10,451 bases of DNA, from NCBI GenBank assembly GCA_031254685.1, contig JAIRTZ010000028.1:1-10451 (forward strand), written 5' to 3'. Below are positions 1 to 5,004 of the stretch, piece by piece. The notes below the pieces were generated by a model that was given only the letters and a program-made list of their open reading frames with translations, searched no databases and was not told the DNA's origin. Position numbers and translations under genes: made by a program. Origin of the DNA: Methanomassiliicoccaceae archaeon (GTDB lineage: Archaea > Thermoplasmatota > Thermoplasmata > Methanomassiliicoccales > Methanomethylophilaceae). Each line of letters opens with the position of its first letter. Within the stretch, counting starts at the first letter, position 1.

Positions 1-1001
1 CTTTCGCCGGCAGATACAGACGCCCAGTCGGTGTCCGATCCTATCTTTGTCGGTACGAGGTTATTTTCTGTGGTGCCGTCGCCGGGCTGCCCGTCATAGT
101 TATAGCCCCATGCCCACAGTTCGCCGTTCGTCTTGATCGCTACCGTGTGAAACTGACCGACAGATACAGACGCCCAGTCGGTGTCCGATCCGATCTTTGT
201 CGGTACGAGTTTATCTGTTGTACTGTTGTCGCCGAGCTGTCCGAACTCGTTGAGACCCCATGCCCACAGTTCGCCGTTCTTCTTGATCGCGACCGTGTGA
301 TGACAACCGGCAGATACAGACGCCCAGTCGGTGTCCGATCCGATCTTTGTCGGTACGAGTTTATTTTCTGTGGTGCCGTCGCCGAGCTGTCCGTAATAGT
401 TATAGCCCCATACCCACAGTTCGCCGTTCGTCTTCATCGCGACCGTGTGATTATAACCGGCAGATACCGACGCCCAGTCGGTGTCCGATCCGATCTTTGT
501 CGGTACGAGTTTATTTACTGTGCTGTTGTCGCCGAGCTGTCCGTAAAAGTTCAGACCCCATGTCCACAGCGTGCCATCGTTCTTGACCGCTACTGTGTGA
601 GACCTGCCGGCAGATACGGACGCCCAATCATTTTCGACCCCGTAAAGTGTGCCGCCGTATATCGTCGCCGTAATCGTGACGGTTCCGGGTGCCGTCGTTG
701 TCAGTGTGTTGCCTGATACGGACGCGCCCGTTGTTCCGGCGTTCTTGACGCTCCACATTATATTCTGATTGGTCGCGTCGGACGGCGCCGCCGTCCCTGT
801 GAGATTAAAAGAACCTACTGTCGTTGATGTCGGTATCCCTGTTATGTTCGTCACCGGGACGAACGGGTCCGCGCTTATGATCATGTTATCTGTGAGGCCT
901 GAGCCTCTCTCCCTCCCCTCGTCGGAGGCCGCCATTACTACCGCAGACACTATGAACAGTACTGCGATTATTGCCGAGATACACTTGTGTGCAGTCTTCA
1001 T
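1..1001 (-). CDS. RCC1-repeat secreted or surface protein, 3' end outside window
   Basis: An open frame starts at ATG 1001-999 and stays open to the window edge (333 codons visible, no stop). Residues 1-25 look like a signal peptide: KTAHK, then a hydrophobic run (IIAVLFIVSAVV), then MAAS. Residues about 45-115 form a Thr/Gly-rich Ig-like (BIG2-type) stretch ending in PGTVTITATIYGGT. From about residue 124 come 50-residue repeats of RCC1/BNR type with the core WASVSAG..HTVA.K..GELW.WG...GQLGD.(T/S)T..KLVPTKIG; four are complete and a fifth runs off the edge. RCC1 repeats fold as beta-propeller blades, seven per classical propeller, so several more blades are expected beyond the window. Export and a surface or extracellular role are inferred from the signal peptide; ligand and function cannot be told. 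A GAAGG Shine-Dalgarno lies 8 nt before the start. Confidence 0.85.
   Translation of the reverse strand, partial: MKTAHKCISAIIAVLFIVSAVVMAASDEGRERGSGLTDNMIISADPFVPVTNITGIPTSTTVGSFNLTGTAAPSDATNQNIMWSVKNAGTTGASVSGNTLTTTAPGTVTITATIYGGTLYGVENDWASVSAGRSHTVAVKNDGTLWTWGLNFYGQLGDNSTVNKLVPTKIGSDTDWASVSAGYNHTVAMKTNGELWVWGYNYYGQLGDGTTENKLVPTKIGSDTDWASVSAGCHHTVAIKKNGELWAWGLNEFGQLGDNSTTDKLVPTKIGSDTDWASVSVGQFHTVAIKTNGELWAWGYNYDGQPGDGTTENNLVPTKIGSDTDWASVSAGE
11..610 (-). repeat. Four tandem 150-bp RCC1-coding repeats
   Basis: The unit boundary recurs at 11, 161, 311, 461 and 611, exactly 150 bp (50 codons) apart. A core of about 50 bp at the start of each unit (cagataca..cgcccagtcg onward) is almost unchanged in all copies; a fifth, diverged partial copy begins at 611. 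By eye, units 11-160 and 311-460 differ at about 13 of 150 positions, units 161-310 and 311-460 at about 19, and units 161-310 and 461-610 at about 25. The DNA-level likeness, including silent positions, points to recent duplication or gene conversion and to length variation between strains. Confidence 0.9.
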
Positions 1002-1007
1002 AAAAAG

Positions 1008-1110
1008 ATCCTTCTTCGCATTCCTTCGTTGATTCCGATGGATCGCGTTCCGGCAGTGGTGATGCCTGAGCGTTCAGCCGTTTCTGTGTATCGTTATCTG
1101 GTTATTTATC
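1008..1110 (-). promoter_or_regulatory. Promoter and ribosome binding site of the RCC1-repeat gene
   Basis: On the minus strand GATAAATAAC (1110-1101) fits an archaeal TATA box and predicts a transcript start near 1080-1085, giving a leader of about 80 nt. AAGAAGGATC (1017-1008) places GAAGG 8 nt before the ATG and supports that start. The TATA call is inferred from composition and position only. Confidence 0.45.
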
Positions 1111-1429
1111 ACTAGCGCCGAACGGATGATAAGTTTTGTCGAGCGGCCCTTCCGACAGCATTGACGACCCGTTCCGAAGCTTGGCCGAAGACGAAGGAAC
1201 GAGCGCTGATCCTTATCTTTTCGAAGTCCTTTCTCATTCGCTGCAAGGAAAACCTCTTTTCAAAACACCTTGCAACAGGATCCATAACCTAAGGGAGAAC
1301 ATATTGGTGCAGAGGAGGGATTTTTGAGACGGTTTTCCCGCCGGCTCAGCCAGAAAATGCCTCATATTTAATAACAATCTGTATTGGATCCGAAGGATTT
1401 GATTTGAATTATACCGTCTTTGTGAGACA
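1111..1429. other. Intergenic stretch without a convincing gene
   Basis: No convincing gene is seen between the RCC1-repeat promoter and the flavodoxin/ferredoxin gene promoter. A 63-codon frame opens at TTG 1136 and closes at 1327, but it has no ATG start, no Shine-Dalgarno and no recognisable motif, and its end runs into the degenerate tRNA-like sequence at 1305. The stretch may be the decayed outer edge of an integration region. Confidence 0.4.
1305..1330 (-). repeat. Degenerate copy of the tRNA-Leu 3' end (old att-like site)
   Basis: The plus strand reads tggtgcagaggaggg then atttttgag. The tRNA-Leu 3' end at 4037 reads tggtgcaggggaagg then gatttgaac. Thirteen of the first 15 positions match, and the following T-arm region aligns with small gaps. 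The orientation is the same as in the intact tRNA gene. It is read as the oldest of three att-like copies; a chance match cannot be excluded for such a short sequence. Confidence 0.4.
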
Positions 1430-1458
1430 AAATATTTATTTTCGTAAAGTTAGAGGTG
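1430..1458 (+). promoter_or_regulatory. Promoter region and Shine-Dalgarno of the flavodoxin/ferredoxin gene
   Basis: AAATATTTAT (1430-1439) resembles a TATA box in an AT-rich stretch, and GAGGTG (1453-1458) lies 4 nt before the ATG at 1463. The TATA-to-ATG distance would by itself predict a transcript beginning close to the start codon, which fits poorly with use of the Shine-Dalgarno. Either the real TATA element is further upstream or the GAGG match is incidental. Confidence 0.35.
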
Positions 1459-1462
1459 TGAC

Positions 1463-2218
1463 ATGATCCTATATTTCAGCGGGACCGGGAACAGCAGATA
1501 TGTAGCGGAAAGATTGGGCGTAATGCTCGATCTGCCCGTTGTTCCAGTAACGGATTACAAGGATAGTAAGATAGACGCTTCCGGCAGACCGGTAGGCATA
1601 GTGTGCCCGGTATATTTCTGGGGGATCCCCACGCTGATAAGCGAATTCATAAAAAAAACAGAGTTTCAGAATTTTGAGAAGATATTCTCGGTATGCACAT
1701 ACGGCGAAGGGGCCGGAAATGCATCAAGGATGCTTGAGAAGGAGTTCTTAAGAAAAGGTATCACGGTCACGCATCAATTAGAGATCAGGATGCCGGACAA
1801 TTATGTCCTGTTTTACAAAGTACCTCCGAAAGATGAACAGATGCGTATGCTCAATGAAGCCGACAATTACATAGAAAGGATACCGGGCCTCCTTGCGGAG
1901 AATGCGCATAAGGAGAAACGATCATTGATCGCGCCGGCGGTATCCGCTATAGGATATCCGTGGTATAAATACGGACGCAGAACAAAGAGATTTCGCGTAA
2001 CGGACGAGTGCACAGGCTGTTCTGTGTGCGAAGCGGCGTGTCAGATGAACATAATAAAGATGAAGGATGGCAGACCCCATTGGACCGAGAACAGATGCGA
2101 AAGATGTCTCGCGTGCGTGCACAGGTGTCCGGGGGCGGCGATACAGATCGGAAGGTCGCTCAAACATGGACGCTACCTTAACCCGAATATAGAACAATGG
2201 CAGCGCGGTTCATTGTGA
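1463..2218 (+). CDS. Flavodoxin-like domain fused to a 2[4Fe-4S] ferredoxin (EFR1-type)
   Basis: 251 residues, probably a cytoplasmic electron carrier. The N-terminal flavodoxin-like domain (about 1-160) opens with the FMN phosphate-binding loop SGTGNS (residues 6-11) after a short hydrophobic strand; CPVYFWGIP (48-56) and CTYGEGAGN (78-86) fit the other flavin-facing loops. The C-terminal part carries two ferredoxin motifs: Cys183, 186, 189, 193 (CxxCxxCxxxC) and Cys212, 215, 218, 222 followed by Pro. Spacing is ideal for two [4Fe-4S] clusters. The architecture matches the EFR1 family of anaerobes, in which electrons probably pass between clusters and flavin; the partner is unknown. It stands alone, with no redox partner next to it, in the interval between two tRNA-3'-end-like sequences, so it may be island cargo. 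Start is ATG 1463 because the P-loop-like motif follows at once. Confidence 0.88.
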   Translation: MILYFSGTGNSRYVAERLGVMLDLPVVPVTDYKDSKIDASGRPVGIVCPVYFWGIPTLISEFIKKTEFQNFEKIFSVCTYGEGAGNASRMLEKEFLRKGITVTHQLEIRMPDNYVLFYKVPPKDEQMRMLNEADNYIERIPGLLAENAHKEKRSLIAPAVSAIGYPWYKYGRRTKRFRVTDECTGCSVCEAACQMNIIKMKDGRPHWTENRCERCLACVHRCPGAAIQIGRSLKHGRYLNPNIEQWQRGSL

Positions 2219-2242
2219 AAATAAAGGAATCCACGGCCTGAA

Positions 2243-2255
2243 GGGTTTTTGACCC
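2243..2255 (+). terminator. Short hairpin after the flavodoxin/ferredoxin gene
   Basis: GGGT and ACCC pair around a five-base TTTTG loop, 24 nt after the stop codon. The stem is short and the T-run lies inside the loop rather than after the stem, so this is only a possible transcript-end structure. The rest of 2219-2393 shows nothing recognisable. Confidence 0.2.
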
Positions 2256-2393
2256 GCAAGAGCAGGAAAGTCGCCGCGTAATTGTAACGACCCCGTTCAG
2301 GACTTACTCTTGGACATACAGAAGTATGGTATTTTAGTATATGTGCCTAAAGATTCTACAAATGATAGAGGGAGGACGAGAGTCAAAACATTA

Positions 2394-2440
2394 TGGTGCA
2401 GGGGAAGGATTCGGACCTCAGGCCGACCGCATTTTCTCAG
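2394..2440 (-). repeat. Partial copy of the tRNA-Leu 3' end (att-like site)
   Basis: The first 15 nt (tggtgcaggggaagg, 2394-2408) are identical to the CCA end, discriminator base and acceptor strand of the tRNA-Leu at 4037-4051. The next dozen bases (attcggacct) match the T-arm with one deletion and a few changes. Read on the minus strand, further weak tRNA-like sequence continues to a CTGAGAA heptamer (2440-2434) resembling a leucine anticodon loop, but no complete cloverleaf can be folded and the T-stem is broken. It is best explained as the att site left by an element inserted into the tRNA-Leu 3' end, or as a decayed tRNA fragment. A 60-codon frame across it (2310-2492) is not a gene. Confidence 0.6.
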
Positions 2441-2451
2441 TCTGAAAGTGT

Positions 2452-2488
2452 GTATGATTATATGTATGATAATGTGTAAGATATTTAA
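2452..2488 (+). promoter_or_regulatory. Upstream copy of a 12-bp-period box array joined to a TATA box
   Basis: Three heptamers, GTATGAT at 2452, GTATGAT at 2464 and GTAAGAT at 2476, start exactly 12 bp apart. The last one overlaps ATATTTAA (2481-2488), a good archaeal TATA box. A 12-bp period places the boxes on nearly the same DNA face after each turn, as expected for cooperative binding of a repressor or activator. The TATA box is 18-25 bp before the ATG of a 24-codon ORF at 2506, a leaderless spacing. Confidence 0.6.
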
Positions 2489-2505
2489 GTAAAGAGAAAT
2501 ACTGT

Positions 2506-2580
2506 ATGAAGACCCGTGTAGAAAATGATATGATCGAAAAGATCGTAAAAAATATTATGATGCATCATACATGTGAATAA
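2506..2580 (+). CDS. Possible 24-residue leaderless small protein
   Basis: ATG 2506 to TAA 2580 encodes a charged peptide starting MKTRVENDMIEKIVK and ending in IMMHHTCE. It is the first ATG after the upstream box array and TATA element, at the distance expected for a leaderless archaeal mRNA, and it ends 3 bp before the second array at 2584. Its Met-Met-His-His codons coincide with a perfect 12-bp palindrome, ATGATGCATCAT (2557-2568), so the stretch may equally be regulatory DNA or a spacer created when the promoter was duplicated. No family is recognised. A small partner protein or leader peptide for the Fic gene is possible but unproven. Confidence 0.25.
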   Translation: MKTRVENDMIEKIVKNIMMHHTCE

Positions 2581-2583
2581 TAT

Positions 2584-2653
2584 GTAAGATTGTGTGTAAG
2601 ATAATGCGTAAGATATTTAAATAGACATGTATTAAGAGGAATACGAAAAGGAG
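2584..2653 (+). promoter_or_regulatory. Fic promoter: second 12-bp-period box array, TATA box and Shine-Dalgarno
   Basis: Three identical GTAAGAT boxes start at 2584, 2596 and 2608, again exactly 12 bp apart. The last runs into ATATTTAAAT (2613-2622), the TATA box. Over 38 nt this copy matches the upstream array (2452 onward) at about 32 positions; the two are 132 bp apart. The predicted transcript start is near 2640. AAGGAG (2648-2653) is a strong Shine-Dalgarno 10 nt before ATG 2664, unlike the leaderless layout of the upstream copy. The boxes adjoining TATA suggest repression by blocking TBP/TFB, or activation by recruiting them. Confidence 0.6.
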
Positions 2654-2663
2654 ACGACAGCAT

Positions 2664-3647
2664 ATGGGATACGTTCCGCCGTTCAGCCTGACCGATGATA
2701 TGATGCAGCTTACGTCAGAGATATCCGAGCTACTGGGGCGTATCGGTAGCCTTGAGAAACTGGAAAAGTTACCGCGCCTGCGCAGAGCGGGGCGCATAAG
2801 GACGATCCATTCGTCGCTTGCGATCGAGAATAATACATTGACATTGGACCAAGTGACCGACATAATAGACGGGAAGAAGGTCCTCGGCCCTCCGGACGAG
2901 ATACTCGAGGTGAAGAATGCGCATGCCGCATACAAAGAATTGGAGAACGTCGATGCGTTCGATATGAAGGAACTTTTGCGCATACATAGGATCATGATGG
3001 GCGGACTCATAGAAGAGAACGGTAGGTTCCGAACGGTCCGAGCGGGTGTTTTTGCAAGTGACGGTCAAAGGATCTATTCCGCTCCGTTGCCCGATCTGGT
3101 GCCCGGCCTTATGAATGATCTCTTCAGCTGGCTCAGAGGATCGAAAGCGCACATGCTCATAATATCCAGTGTATTTCATTATGAATTGGAGTTCATCCAC
3201 CCGTTCCGTGATGGCAACGGAAGGATGGGGAGAATGTGGCAGACCGCAATTCTGATGAATTGGAGGCCTATCTTCGCATGGATACCGATTGAAAGCATAA
3301 TACGCGAACGGCAAGCGGAATATTATAACGCAATAAGAACTTCTACAAAAAATGTGAGTTCGAATGAATTCATACTTTACATGCTGAAAGCGATACTCGA
3401 TGCGGTAAAGGCCATCGTTTCCGATGCGCAGAAACATATCAACAGTATTAACGCAAGAATGCGCGGACTTTTGGAAGTGTTAGAAACATATCCTCAAAGC
3501 GCGGCACAGTTGATGGAACGTTTGAACTTACGGTCGCGTGATGCGTTCCGCAACAATTATCTAAGGCCGGCTTTGGAGGCCGGCCTGGTATCGCTCACGG
3601 AACCTGGTAAGCCGACAAGCAAAAATCAAATGTATTTCAAAAGATGA
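2664..3647 (+). CDS. fic: Class II Fic protein, AMP-transferase with C-terminal winged helix
   Basis: 327 residues. The catalytic Fic motif is complete: HPFRDGNGRMGR (residues 179-190), with His179 as the base that activates the target hydroxyl and the GNGR loop that holds ATP phosphates. Family members usually transfer AMP to Ser, Thr or Tyr of a target protein. An N-terminal inhibitory motif (S/T)xxxE(G/N)N is present as SLAIENN (51-57), whose Glu55 is expected to block ATP placement; this makes it a self-inhibited class II Fic that needs no separate antitoxin. The ASDGQRIYSAP segment (131-141) fits the target-binding flap. Residues about 265-327 (LLEVLETYPQSAAQL onward) look like a winged helix, common in Fic proteins and possibly DNA-binding. 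Its promoter has two operator-like arrays, so self-regulation is plausible. Lower GC than the core genes and the att-like flanks suggest transfer. The target is unknown. Confidence 0.93.
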   Translation: MGYVPPFSLTDDMMQLTSEISELLGRIGSLEKLEKLPRLRRAGRIRTIHSSLAIENNTLTLDQVTDIIDGKKVLGPPDEILEVKNAHAAYKELENVDAFDMKELLRIHRIMMGGLIEENGRFRTVRAGVFASDGQRIYSAPLPDLVPGLMNDLFSWLRGSKAHMLIISSVFHYELEFIHPFRDGNGRMGRMWQTAILMNWRPIFAWIPIESIIRERQAEYYNAIRTSTKNVSSNEFILYMLKAILDAVKAIVSDAQKHINSINARMRGLLEVLETYPQSAAQLMERLNLRSRDAFRNNYLRPALEAGLVSLTEPGKPTSKNQMYFKR

Positions 3648-3693
3648 GCGATCGGGAAGCCGTGTAACCTGACTTTGACAGGACGCAGTGCGA

Positions 3694-4034
3694 AATAATA
3701 TTCTGGGCAGTGCTTTGCGAAGGGTCGATCTGACGGAAGAATGAAGAACGTTGCTAATCCTCCGAAGGAATTGCTTGTCTATCATCGTAACAAGAGCGTC
3801 GGTTCGTACAAAGATTCGGCGATAAACAACATTGTGCTGCGCGTAGCGAAACGTGCCGGGATCGGCCGCAGAATAGGAAATCATACTCTCCGGAGGACCT
3901 GTGCGAGAATGTGGTATCGTGCCAGTGTGCCTGTCAGTAACGGCGCTCAGATGTTTGATGCTTACTTTGAACAAGTAAAGAGAGAAAACCCCTGCCCTGT
4001 TGACAACAGGATTTCGAGGGGTGAGCCAGTATGA
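3694..4034 (+). pseudogene. Remnant of a tyrosine recombinase (integrase)
   Basis: The longest frame, ATG 3741 to TGA 4034 (97 codons), contains NHTLRRTCARMWYRASVP, the HxxR box of phage-type integrases, preceded by LLVYHRN..GSYKDSAIN and an IVLRVAKRAGI helix typical of the catalytic domain. About 15 codons earlier, in another frame (3694-3744), SALRRVDLTEE resembles the box around the first catalytic Arg, and is then cut by TGA. Only about 45 residues separate the start of the surviving frame from the HxxR box. After VPVS the expected LGH..TT..Y segment with the catalytic Tyr is absent, and the reading passes straight to a tail-like MFDAYFEQVK. The DNA-binding N-terminal half is gone. The gene is therefore dead through truncation, frameshift and internal deletion. 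Its position directly beside the tRNA-Leu 3' end is the usual place for an integrase. Confidence 0.75.
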
Positions 4035-4036
4035 TT

Positions 4037-4124
4037 TGGTGCAGGGGAAGGGATTTGAACCCTCGAATGCCTACGCAAATAGGCCCTGAACCTATCACCT
4101 TTGGCCAAGCTCGGTAACCCCTGC
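4037..4124 (-). tRNA. tRNA-Leu(CAG) with encoded CCA
   Basis: The minus strand folds as a class II tRNA: acceptor GCAGGGG (4124-4118) pairs with CCCCTGC (4047-4041); the D arm contains CCGAGCTTGGCCAAAGG; the anticodon stem ATAGG/CCTAT encloses the loop TTCAGGG with anticodon CAG; the long variable arm has the stem TGC/GCA; the T arm GAGGG/CCCTT encloses TTCAAAT; discriminator A and CCA follow. Length is 88 nt with CCA and there is no intron. It reads CUG leucine codons. Its 3' end is the presumed integration target for the leftward island. Confidence 0.95.
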
Positions 4125-4136
4125 ACTTTGATGCGA

Positions 4137-4158
4137 GAACACGTGTTCCTATAAAAAC
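4137..4158 (-). promoter_or_regulatory. tRNA-Leu promoter with an internal palindrome
   Basis: On the minus strand GTTTTTATAG (4158-4149) is a TATA-like element about 26-30 bp before the tRNA 5' end at 4124, the normal archaeal distance. Between the two lies a perfect 12-bp palindrome, GAACACGTGTTC (4137-4148), just where a bound repressor could interfere with initiation. Confidence 0.5.
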
Positions 4159-4211
4159 ATAATAGAAAGGGTAAGGAGTTTATTCAAGAGGCTGTGTGTG
4201 TTTTGAAAGAT

Positions 4212-4430
4212 TTATGCTTTCATTATTTTCATCCAGCCGCCGCTCTCGAAGACAGCGAGCTGTCTCGTAGCGAGCGCTCTCTCGAAATCATCCCAACCGA
4301 TGACCTGGAGTCTTGTGTTCTTTCCCTTGGTGAACTGTACGCCCTTCGTACCCTTCACGAGGCCCGGCTGTAATCCCTTGATCCTGGCGATCTGTCTCGC
4401 CTTGTCTGTGCTTATTTTTTCCATTGCCAT
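4212..4430 (-). CDS. Small basic protein of unknown function
   Basis: 72 residues from ATG 4430; an in-frame ATG two codons later is an alternative start, and AGAGGG lies just upstream. The protein is Lys/Arg-rich: after a helical stretch (EKISTDKARQIARIKG) come a Gly-rich basic segment (GLVKGTKGVQFTKGKN) and a C-terminal part with Trp and Phe (GWDDFERAL, ending GGWMKIMKA). It has no Cys and no signal or membrane segment. The pattern fits a compact nucleic-acid-binding protein or small archaeal regulator, but no family is recognised with confidence. It has its own promoter region and does not overlap its neighbours. Codon usage resembles the core genes. The opposite-strand frame at 4300-4488 is a shadow. 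Confidence 0.7.
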   Translation of the reverse strand: MAMEKISTDKARQIARIKGLQPGLVKGTKGVQFTKGKNTRLQVIGWDDFERALATRQLAVFESGGWMKIMKA

Positions 4431-4453
4431 TTACATCCCTCTGACATTTCGCC

Positions 4454-4470
4454 CCTTGCGGAGCGCAAGG
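4454..4470 (-). promoter_or_regulatory. Perfect hairpin in the leader of the 72-residue protein gene
   Basis: CCTTGCG and CGCAAGG pair perfectly around three bases. The dyad lies 24 nt upstream of the ATG at 4430 and just downstream of TATA-like sequence, so it falls near the transcript start. It could be an operator or a 5' RNA hairpin controlling translation. No known riboswitch is recognised. Confidence 0.4.
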
Positions 4471-4471
4471 C

Positions 4472-4497
4472 AATATTTATTTGGATAATATATATAG
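4472..4497 (-). promoter_or_regulatory. TATA-like promoter of the 72-residue protein gene
   Basis: Read on the minus strand, two AT-rich candidates lie here: CTATATATATTA (4497-4486) and AAATAAATATTG (4483-4472). Either could be the TATA box, giving a short leader that contains the hairpin at 4454-4470. The choice cannot be made from sequence alone. Confidence 0.4.
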
Positions 4498-4593
4498 TTT
4501 TCCTATGTTTTTGGTATGTCCAGCATGTTTTTAGATAGTACTATGACCTCATATAGATACCGTCAGACAGCCAGCAGACACTCATCGGCGATG

Positions 4594-4622
4594 ATAAAAA
4601 TGACGTGAAAAAAGTAAATTTT
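4594..4622 (-). terminator. T-rich transcript end after the JAMM protease gene
   Basis: On the minus strand, just after the TGA at 4632-4630, the sequence reads AAAATTTACTTTTTTCACG then TCATTTTTATC, with T-runs of six and five. Archaeal polymerases stop at such runs without a strong hairpin. The remaining bases to about 4500 show no gene. Confidence 0.45.
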
Positions 4623-4629
4623 CCCGGTC

Positions 4630-5004
4630 TCAGTCAACCATATTCACTTTCAATTCGTAACCGTTCGAATCGTACGCTTTCCAGCTTGACCTGTTGTACG
4701 GCTGGCACGTGATTATGTGTATCCCGCCCCATGAGCTGAAGAAATCTATGTCCGCGTCCGACGGTTCGTTGCGGTATCCGGGATGCGAATGCACCGTACC
4801 GGCTATCGACGCATTGATCGGCGACATCCACATGTTCAGGAATCCGTGACTGTCCCCGTACACTGTTCCCGGGATCAGCAGCAGCTCGTCCACCACGCCG
4901 TCGTTGTGCCTCGAAAGGCACAGGAATTCCTGAGGATAGCACGCTCTCGCCGATTCGTTTATCGCATCGATGAGCTCCCATGATATCGCGCTTACTTTTT
5001 TCAT
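4630..5004 (-). CDS. JAMM/MPN-type metalloprotease (Mov34/PAD-1 family)
   Basis: 124 residues, about a minimal JAB domain. The zinc motif is complete: HSHPGYRNEPSDAD gives HxHx7SxxD with His72, His74, Ser82 and Asp85, and Glu26 in PQEFLCL is the expected catalytic Glu. JAMM enzymes cut isopeptide or C-terminal Gly bonds. Archaeal members remove SAMP ubiquitin-like proteins or process sulfur carriers; which of these applies here is not shown. The gene is translationally coupled to the upstream NAD kinase fusion: its ATG (5004-5002) overlaps the upstream TGA in the tetramer ATGA. No signal peptide or membrane segment, so it acts in the cytoplasm. Confidence 0.88.
   Translation of the reverse strand: MKKVSAISWELIDAINESARACYPQEFLCLSRHNDGVVDELLLIPGTVYGDSHGFLNMWMSPINASIAGTVHSHPGYRNEPSDADIDFFSSWGGIHIITCQPYNRSSWKAYDSNGYELKVNMVD

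Noticed and set aside
147..716. A 189-codon plus-strand frame with internal repeats
   Set aside because: It is the antisense of the RCC1 repeats; the repeated pattern comes from the 150-bp units, and the minus strand gives the recognisable protein.
1136..1327. A 63-codon frame from TTG in the left intergenic region
   Set aside because: No Shine-Dalgarno, no motif, and the end lies in a tRNA-like repeat; possibly decayed DNA but not supportable as a gene.
2394..2440. A second complete tRNA gene
   Set aside because: The acceptor 3' strand and CCA are present but the T-stem is broken and no matching acceptor 5' strand or D arm is found upstream.
2310..2492. A 60-codon frame reading CRGRIRTSGRPH
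   Set aside because: This is the familiar false translation through a tRNA 3' end; there is no ATG start and the frame crosses the att-like sequence and the first operator array.
2452..2620. CRISPR-like reading of the 12-bp repeats
   Set aside because: The units are too short, the spacers are 5 bp, and each array abuts a TATA box; operator arrays explain them better.
2555..3437. Minus-strand frames of 151 and 222 codons over the Fic gene
   Set aside because: They overlap the fully supported fic frame and have no recognisable domain.
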